Shown here piece after piece: positions 56,658-64,000 of a DNA stretch of 64,000 nucleotides (the first letter of the stretch is position 1; each line of letters starts with the position of its first letter). Source of the stretch: Albugo candida (Eukaryota > Oomycota > Peronosporomycetes > Albuginales > Albuginaceae); contig CAJNAR010000145.1 of the NCBI GenBank assembly GCA_905220665.1, positions 310,001 through 374,000 of the forward strand, given 5' to 3'. A program made the translations under genes and the position numbers. The notes beneath the pieces were generated by a model. That model was not told the DNA's origin and made no database searches. It worked only from the letters and a program-made list of their open reading frames with translations.

Positions 56658-59139
56658 TTATACTTTTGTATCAGTACTCAATTTCGATTTGATGCTTGGC
56701 GACAGTAATGAACACCAGTAGCTTTCTTTAGATGTTTCTCCGTACGAGTCTGAAAAATCCACAGTTCGAAGGACATACTTTGGTTCATCGCATACTTTCA
56801 TCACAGCTTGTACGCCATAATCCAGCGGGACAGAGTAAATGCCGTCCAAAGTGACTCGCATATCCCAGCCAAGAGATCGCATGGACACACGACGCGCCTT
56901 TCCTCTAAAAAACAATTTCAGCCGCGATGTAGAACGCACTGCACGATCAATACCAACCTTCGAAAGCGGATATCCCCGAACGTCTCATTGATGATTGGTT
57001 CCCGAACGATGTATCCCAAATCAACAGAATCTTCGGAATAGACCGATTCTTTGTTGAATAGCTCTGTGAGCTCCGTCACTGTCTCATTCGTATGCGTATG
57101 GTGCATAGCTTGAAGCACCTTGGCGACTTGCTCACGATACATTTGACACTACGAAATTCACGTCAAGGACACAGGTTTTTGACGGGTCGAGGGTGTACAC
57201 TTACAGCACTATAGTACCAAGCAGAAGATCCCGTCCCGGTACATACGATGATACCACTGCTTCGTTGTGATTCTCTCTGATGCTGGTCGACGCCAATGTT
57301 ATAATGTGATGGCCGTGATGCATCACTTTCCGCAATGAAAACTTCATTCAATGCGTAACGAGGCAGTTCATACCAGAAGCCGTCCTGATTGACCATTCCG
57401 ACACGAATACGCTGCCGCAGTCGCCAATTGAATTTCCCCTCAAGAAGGCGTTCCAAGACCGTCGAAAAGCGATTACATACTTGATCGACAGCGTAGCAGC
57501 ACAATTTTCCTTCACTCCGTACAGGATCCGTATTCAAACCTGCGACCGGAATCGGAGTGTTGACAAAGCTCGCAGCTTTGAGAAAGGTACCGTCACCACC
57601 TGCCGAAAAGACCATATCTGCACTGTTGACAGCTTCGTGGTTCAAGCGATCTGCAGAAATGACATCAACTTGAATGGAATGCTGCTTCAGTGTCGACGTG
57701 ATATCTTCCAAAGCTTCAACATGGTGATCATGACTTGCTTTCAATCGATCATACACAAATCCACGCATCGACATTTGCTTCCGGAGTGCGTCCCTGCATC
57801 AAAGAAGAAACGGATGCATCAATCGCTTGTGAAGTTCCAAGTTAAGAGCCTACTCACCCGCTATTCCCGTGGAGCTCGCATTCATGCTCAAATCGCGTCA
57901 TTTTGTTCACCACAAGAACCTTTTTCAAGTCAAGTGCCTTTTTGGCAGAATTGTACATCGGTTTGACGTCAGATGGAGCATTTTGCGAAGTACTTGCCAT
58001 CAAGGTATTCATCGCTATCGAAGAGGTTATACTTTGCTCCGCCCGTGCTGCTTTGGGGATCATGAACGATGATTTTGCTCTCTTGTACGTCTCTTCAATA
58101 TACTCCTCGGAAACGATCATTCGTGGCACACGCTCTGCAATTGCCAGTAGCATTTCGTTATCATACACCGGTCGTTCAATCTTGATCCAGCCTTTTGGAC
58201 TCAGTTTTTCATTCCATGGGCAAACTGATCGCATGTACGAAAAACTGGGAGCTACTTCGCCAGTAAACGGATCGGTTCGCGTATAATGTAAGATATGGCC
58301 ATTATGGATCTGGTCCACCATTCTTCCAGAGTCCTGAAGCTCCCTGAATGTATCTTGTGACATTCTTTCCAGCCTTGTACGCATCGCCCAAATCACTTCG
58401 CCATGACAAACAACAATCGCTTTCTTGGCATTGCACTCACGATTTAAGGAGCAAAAAAGTCGATCCACACGCTGAGCAACTGCAGCCAGAGATTCACCAC
58501 CGGGAGGAGCATAGTAAAATCGGTCGAGATCTCGTCGTTGTAATTCATGTTGCATGGTGGATATGCGTTCTTGCTCCGACATCAGATCCATCTGGCCCCA
58601 ATCCCGCTCACGAAGAAGCATCTCCGCGTACCATTTCGCATCTGGCAGTTGCAATCGAGAGGCAGTTTCCATCGCACGTAGATATTCCGACACAAAATAT
58701 CGATCAAAATGAACCTATCCAAAAAAGTTTGATGACGGATGAACCTAATGGCTCGATGAAAACGTACCAAATTATTCTCTCGGAGCCATTCTCCCGCCGC
58801 CAGAGCCTGCTGCCTTCCGCGATCAGTCAAGCGCCAATTGGAGCTATGACGATTTTTGAACTCGCCATAGAACAAACTGTCATCTCCTTGCAGCGACTTT
58901 TGTCGTGCAACATTTCCTTCGCTTTCACCGTGTCGAATTAGTACGAGTTCCTTCAGTCTGGGAACTGGCAATGGTGCGTCATCGTCGCTTCCGAGTGGTC
59001 CTGTACTGGCATGGAGGACGTGATATCGCAAAAGAGATGTCGATCGAGATGATTGCCGCATGCCAGGAATCGCCTTTTGTGAGAGTAAAGCGCTCCAAAA
59101 CATCACGTTTTTATGCGTGAGTGCTGAATCCAAATACAT
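56658..59139 (-). CDS. Histidine phosphatase (PGAM) - NAD kinase fusion
   Basis: Five exons on the minus strand (59139-58768, 58714-57858, 57793-57205, 57148-56958, 56904-56658; introns 53, 64, 56, 53 bp) join in phase to 751 aa. Residues 62-290 form a histidine-phosphatase domain: LVLIRHGESEGN (catalytic His 70), SNWRLTDRGRQQALAAGEWL, SEYLRAMETA, PGGESLAAVAQRVDRLF and AIVVCHGEV (His 228). Residues 385-751 form an NAD kinase: KVLVVNKMTRFEHE, FSAGGDGTFLKAASF (GGDGT, 475-479), GLNTDPVRSEG and GTGSSAWYYSA; the GLNTDP form resembles the mitochondrial NADK2 type. The N-terminus (about 60 residues, Ser/Arg-rich, no acid until the end) could target mitochondria. Exon 2 encodes the end of the phosphatase and the start of the kinase without interruption, so the fusion is not a splicing guess. 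Substrate of the phosphatase is unknown. Confidence 0.88.
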
Positions 59140-60072
59140 CAGAAGCGATATGAATATGAAGTGTACAATTATAAGCGCCTTGGGCGTGATTGGCTTGTTA
59201 TTCCTTCGCTACTTTCAGCAAAAAAGCAGATGTAAATGTGTTTGCATATGCTTCGAACGGAACGTGATTGGGGCATGAACCCGCTCGTGGAGGGCGCTTA
59301 TTATGAATGGTACGGTAAAAGCGGATTAGGTGAATGTGGGTGATGACGATAGCGGCGTCATCGATAGTGTGTGACAAGGATGTCTGAGTCAAAGGTAAGA
59401 ATCAGACGACCACTGAAAACTTCAATAGCGAGACGATCTGCCTTTTCAATGCAGTTTTTGCAGTCTCTGCGCGTTATTGCTTTCATCTTTCAAAATGATG
59501 CTTTCCATGCGGGTTAGAGATCGTGCGTTGGATCAAAATGAGCATCAATGCATTCAAGTTTCAGTTGAAGCATATCGTCGCTGAATTACATCTCGAAGTA
59601 GGCCATGACCTACCAAATTGAACGATAATTTGCAAGATCCGTGTGCCAAATCTTCTCCTCCTAGGTGGCTCAACGAATTCTGATGTCAATTGATCGACTG
59701 CACAAAGACTTGACTGAAGCTGCATTTCATACCGTGTTACCAATGTCCAGATGGATCAATTGTTAAAGCGTTCATCGAATAAGGTCAATTTTTTCAAAGT
59801 TAATTCGGCGCCGACGTCGGACTGATGCAGTGAATTGATCACCGCGCAAGACAACCAATATGTAAGAGTGGCCATTCTATTCAATCGGTAATGTATTGAT
59901 CTGCACGAAGAAAACGCACTAGTCGATGAAGAATAATGCGAGTTTTTAACGCCACTAAGAATTTCCCAGAAATTCCTATACTATGCGATAATTATAAGCA
60001 CGCACCATACTATACTATAGCAATATATTATAAATCGGCGTTGATGCCGCGCTTTTTTGCTCCTAATTTTCA
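59140..60072. other. Divergent promoter region, NADK fusion and CAMTA
   Basis: 933 bp without a supportable gene. Near 59,999-60,055 there are ctatactatagcaatatatt and ggcgttgatgccg, similar to sequences at 49,827-49,893 upstream of kinesin-5. Short ORFs are unassigned. Confidence 0.4.
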
Positions 60073-62750
60073 ATGCGTAATCGTTCTCTAACCGAAGCAC
60101 AAGCAATCAAATTACTCGCTGCTGCTGCCACTCGTTGGCTTACCAAAGACGAAATTCTTTTTCTGCTTCTCCACGCAAAGTTTTTAGAGTGTATCTCAAT
60201 CATTTCCGACAGCGTAAAACAGCGTCCACAGAGTACGTGCAGCATCTCAACGCGCTATTTCTGCTATTCCAGCAGCATATGATCTTCTATTATCGTCAAA
60301 GGCGGCCAAATCCTCTTCTACGACGCCTCCGAGAGATCTGATTATAAGAAAGACGGCTGGACTTGGCAAACGCGCAAAGATCAAAGCGGTCGCGTACGTG
60401 AAGACCGCGCAAAGCTCGTTGTCAATCGCCACACTGTCATTTTGGGAAGCTACGTTCACTCTCCGAAGAACTCAGTACGTCAACGCCCTCACATTCTCCT
60501 TAAGACTCATTTCTCGCTGTCAGACGTTCCATCGGCGGTGCTATTGCATCCGCGATCACCAGCAGATCGTCCTGGTGCATTATTTGGACCTGACCCATAA
60601 AGAGCGTCTTCGGAACGAGAAATGCATACTGGAACGAAATGAACAGCCAAATGGGAGATACAGCGCTCTTCAAGCCACAGAAGCCGGCATACCGGGTACG
60701 CTTCTATTTTGTATACATTTCCATGCTGATGTTTCCATACAGACTTGACTAGCATCTTCACGGACGAGCATGAAGAACAACAAGTGAAGAATGAGTGCAG
60801 AGGCTCCAATGGACTCGAAATAAGTGATTTTTCTCCGGAATGGGATTTCGTCAGTGGAGGTGCCAAAGTTTTGATTTGTATGGCACACCAAATACCAATT
60901 CTCGCGGAAATTGCCTCCATTTTCGTGCAATTTGGACCGTACGGAAGCGTCCCAGCACAGATTCTCACGCCGACAGTACTTCGGTGCACTGGTACGCATC
61001 CAATTAAAAGGAGGTGTCAACCTCATAATCTTTGACAGCTCCTCAGGCAACAGCGGCCGGCACAGTCGACTTGTTTATCTATTGCGCGAATAGCGCAATT
61101 GTCTCTGAGAAGCGCGCATTTGAATACAAGTTGGCCAACACTTTAGAGCCGATCGAGTACATCGGAGAGAAGCGTGGACGAAGTTTAGAATCGAAGCCGA
61201 AGACGAATCTCGAGACGCTGTTGGCAGATACAGAGCCTTGGATGCTCGCATCTTTTGCCGAAAACGCATGTACCCATGTCGTCTCCGCTTTGAATTCAAC
61301 AACTCATTTGTCTGTATAGTCGATGAGCGCCAGTGTAAAATCCGCGTTGTCGAACGTCTTTCCGAATTCCGACAAGCAATTCATAACAACAGTGTGAATA
61401 AAGCTGACACAGCTGCAGAGAACGTAATGGACGATTTTGTGGACGTTTGCAATGAAGACCTCACATTTGACGATCGTGCGGTCGATGGGATGACCGACAA
61501 GGAGATTGAGGTATACTCGGAAATGCTTCTGGAACGCGTATTGGAACAGCTCGTGAGAATAGCACATACGGACGAGGAGTTGATGGAAGAGCTCAATTGC
61601 GTGGATGAAACGGGCTTGAGTCTGCTGCATTACGTTTGCTTTTACAAGTATGCTCGATTCGTTCCATTCTTGGTAGCTCATGGAGCACAGGTCAATCAGC
61701 AGAGCACACAAGGCCAGACAGCATTGCATATTGCAGCAGGATGTGGTCATCAAGATGTTGTTCAAGTCTTGCTCGAGTATCAAGCCGATCTGTTCGTGTA
61801 CGATCATTTAGGACTTACTGCAGCTGATCGAGCCGAGTCTGCCGGTCATTTTGATGTTGCCCTTCAGCTTCGACAGCTCATGACCATCAGCCCAGGCGAT
61901 GGAATCCAGGAGTGCCAAGACAATGGTTTTGCAGAATCCAATGCGCTAGTAAGAAGATACTATATCCACCCTTGGATATCAAGTAACGTGCGTCATGTAG
62001 GTCGGCGAGAGAGATCGCGACAACCGCAAATTTCTGTTGGGAGCCTTCTCGATCATGAGCTTGCACGATAAATGCGCTTTATCACTTGGCATGATGCGCG
62101 ATCCTGACGTTCTGTGCAATTCTGATAGCTCCAAGAACCCGACAAAGGAATGGATGACATCCGACGCGTATTCTGATGTCGAGTCATGCACCAAATCCTC
62201 TTCTACGTGGCTTCCAACAAGGTCACGACCGGAATTTTGCGATGTGAAAAGTGTGATAGCCGATGACGAAGGAAAGCACAAACTTGTGGCAGCCATGGAG
62301 CTCATGGACCCAGAGGAGCTTCAGTGCCTGGAAGAAGAAGCGAGGGTCATTCAGCATAACGTCCGCGCGTGGCTGCTCAAACGCAACTATCATCGTATGC
62401 GAGACACCACTCAAAAACTCGATGAAGTCGCCCAATCTATAGAAAAAGAACGTCGAGGCCAAACACCACGATGCAATATCGTCTCTGATGCTCGCTATCC
62501 ATTGTCCAATTCTAGCGATACTGAGGTGTTCGAGCGAGCTGCTGTCACTGTTCAGGCTGCAACACGCACAATGATTGCCCGTAAAAACTTTCTCCAAGCC
62601 AAGAATGTGACCATCAAAGTCCAGGCGGCGACACGAGGAGCACTCTGCCGAAAAAAATTTGCGAGGATGAAAAGGCAAGCGCTTGCTTCTCTAGTGATCC
62701 AGCGTAATGTTCGTGAGTGGTGGAATAAGCAGCCGGTACCTTCACATTGA
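60073..62750 (+). CDS. CAMTA: CAMTA: calmodulin-binding transcription activator
   Basis: Seven exons (60073-60232, 60302-60474, 60524-60695, 60743-60991, 61039-61269, 61320-61982, 62044-62750; introns 69, 49, 47, 47, 50, 61 bp), all phases consistent, give 784 aa. The CG-1 DNA-binding domain covers about residues 10-135: RWLTKDEILFLLL, RPQSGGQILFYD (across intron 1), KKDGWTWQTRKD, FHRRCYCIRDHQQIVLVHYLDL. A TIG/IPT domain (about 185-290) has DFSPEWDFVSGGAKVLI and VPAQILTPTVLRC. Ankyrin repeats (about 425-520) include TGLSLLHYVCFYKY and GQTALHIAAGCGHQDVVQVL. Four IQ-like motifs (about 650-780) include VIQHNVRAWLLKR and KVQAATRGALCRKKF. This is the full CAMTA layout; calcium/calmodulin control is known for the family. 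It is shorter than plant forms (about 1,000 aa). Confidence 0.92.
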
Positions 62751-62804
62751 CAGCTTGTTGCAACGATACTCTTTCAGATTGATACAATACTACTTGTACT
62801 CTAC

Positions 62805-63389
62805 TTAGTCATTGTACTCCTCCCGAAGCTCGATCGCTTGATCTTTCAGCCGGAATCCTTTGATCGGCGGCGTCCACGAGGGAATGTAGGAGCCTGGAGG
62901 AATGGGGTCATAATCTTCTTCAAGCGCTTCTTCTTGCAGTTCTTTCGGCAATGCATTGATCGCTTTCCATTTCAGATCGATTTTTGTCTGTAAATCTCTT
63001 TGCCAATGATTGTGTTTGATAGAAGTCATGCGATTGTATCGATGTCCAATGATGCGATGTTGTTCCTTTTCCTCTTCAGTGAACGGTTTTCTACGAAGAT
63101 TGATAGAGAGTTAGTGTAAAGAATCAACTGAGAGCTTTTCGTACGCATTTTCAGGCGGGACGCCGCGTAAAGCGCGTAGCGTGAGCTCAAAGTCCGCGTC
63201 GTCGCTCTTGTTTTTGTGACTGGACGCAAATCGACAAAATAATGAGTTCACGCTTCGTCTGTTGAGAACGACGCTGCTGTGACGCACTGTTGTGGCACTG
63301 CAAGTACGAGAAAAAGGAAATGTTGCGCGCCAGCAACTCATTTCAATGAAAGAGTCCAAGATATCCGTTATACAGTTTGTATCAGTCAT
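62805..63389 (-). CDS. Small probable mitochondrial protein
   Basis: Two exons (63389-63145, 63090-62805; 54-bp intron with ACTAAC branch-like sequence) give 176 aa. The first part is rich in Arg/Ser and poor in acids from about residue 18 to 58 (WRATFPFSRTCSATTVRHSS), like a mitochondrial presequence. After the junction PPENAKPFTEEEKEQHR, a conserved-looking C-terminal half follows: WQRDLQTKIDLKWKAINALP, LPKELQEEAL, PPGSYIPSWTPPIKGF. The pattern suggests a mitochondrial ribosome or assembly factor, but I do not recognise the family. It is convergent with CAMTA (54 bp between stops). Confidence 0.65.
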
Positions 63390-63731
63390 GTTATAACGTC
63401 TCTAGTTATGGGTACGTTGCAGGGGCTGACACGCATTCTGACTCTTACTTGATTGTTCAAGATGTAGCAAATCTTCTTTGTATGTAAACTATTCAGATGG
63501 TCCATACGTGGCGATGAGTCGTAACTGAGTGAAGGATGACCTAGCAGCCCCACACCATGCATCATTGTCTTTGTTGTGAGAATTCAACTGACAAGAGACA
63601 AATGCTTTTTTGATCTCAAGTGTTAATTTCATCATTGCAGCTGTCTCGATTGGCTTAAAATAGAATAGCCGCGCGAACAGAAGTGTTTGAGAACAGAATC
63701 AGAAACCAAAAGGCAACTACGAATTAGCAGA
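63390..63731. other. Divergent promoter region
   Basis: 342 bp between the head-to-head small mitochondrial-type gene and the partial gene at the window end. No ORF of note. Confidence 0.4.
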
Positions 63732-64000
63732 ATGATTGCGAGTAATGAAAGCTTTATAATTATGGAAGATGAAGACTTGTATGGTATGTCGAGCTTCCGA
63801 ATCAACAAATTTGCACCTATTACACCCATTGTGAACCCAACAAGAGAAGAAGTGCTCTATGAAGAAAACGATGCCAAAGCTGAAGCTATACAAGCGCTTA
63901 TTGCGCGCACGGATAGCGCGCTGAGTCGGATTGTCACTATCCGAAAATCAATGGAGTCTTCGGTTGATTTTAAGCAATTCCAAAGCCACCGAAAAATGGA
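63732..64000 (+). CDS. 5' end of an unidentified gene (runs off window)
   Basis: Open from ATG 63732 to the window end, 89 codons without a stop: starts MIASNESFIIMEDEDLYG, continues SSFRINKFAPITPIVNPTRE, then a charged helical stretch (ENDAKAEAIQALIARTDSAL). No family recognised. The start is the first ATG, and MEDEDLYG (codon 11) is a possible alternative. Confidence 0.6.
   Translation, partial: MIASNESFIIMEDEDLYGMSSFRINKFAPITPIVNPTREEVLYEENDAKAEAIQALIARTDSALSRIVTIRKSMESSVDFKQFQSHRKM

Noticed and set aside
61983..62000. 18-bp GT-AG intron in CAMTA
   Set aside because: Far below the shortest credible intron; the 61-bp intron to 62043 restores frame.
1..64000. CRISPR arrays, bacterial operons or prophage
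   Set aside because: Spliceosomal introns, eukaryotic gene families and eukaryotic transposons throughout; the tandem repeats found are few and lack spacer structure.

Overview
The window looks like nuclear DNA of an oomycete, most plausibly a compact obligate-parasite genome such as Albugo. Genus is an inference from style: very short introns (about 47-72 bp, GTACG/GTAAG donors, CTAAC-like branch sites), genes tens to a few hundred bp apart, a Cys/Gly-rich repeat protein of the kind usually labelled WRKY19-like in oomycetes, and chromovirus plus MULE transposons. Nothing bacterial or archaeal is present.

The window has two halves. Bases 1 to about 30,950 are transposon territory with no intact host gene that I can support. 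In order it holds: a roughly 98-bp repeat; three abutting Mutator-like (MULE) DNA transposons on the minus strand, each with its own terminal inverted repeats (TIRs); a decayed LINE on the minus strand (about 14.3 to 7.3 kb); a decayed Ty1/copia element on the minus strand (about 14.9-19.9 kb) carrying an inverted fragment of the same LINE family; a decayed Ty3/gypsy chromovirus on the plus strand (20.2-25.4 kb) with short direct LTRs and a long T tract inside pol; about 3 kb of unassigned DNA; and an internally deleted fourth MULE (28.3-29.85 kb).

Bases 30,957-64,000 are gene-dense. In order: a protein with four tandem DNA-polymerase-beta-like 8-kDa (HhH) domains; cyclin H; a CCDC12/cwf18 splicing factor; a Cys/Gly-repeat protein; AMMECR1; casein kinase 2 alpha; a flavin amine/polyamine oxidase; a 3.2-kb sparse stretch; CDC45; a 1,063-aa PPR-type protein; kinesin-5; an atypical MAP kinase with a T-K-H activation motif; a small coiled-coil ORF; a histidine-phosphatase (PGAM) domain fused to an NAD kinase; a seven-exon CAMTA transcription factor; a small probable mitochondrial protein; and the 5' end of an unidentified gene running off the window. 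Most intron-bearing models were joined by hand from GT-AG sites that keep frame and family alignment.

Cell-cycle and nuclear functions dominate the genic half (CDC45 replication helicase, cyclin H/CDK-activating kinase and TFIIH, CK2, kinesin-5 with a CDK-site BimC box, splicing factor). I see no operon-like pathway logic and treat the neighbourhood as chance. The most unusual coding observations are the four-fold pol-beta lyase-like protein, the PGAM-NAD kinase fusion and the TKH MAP kinase.
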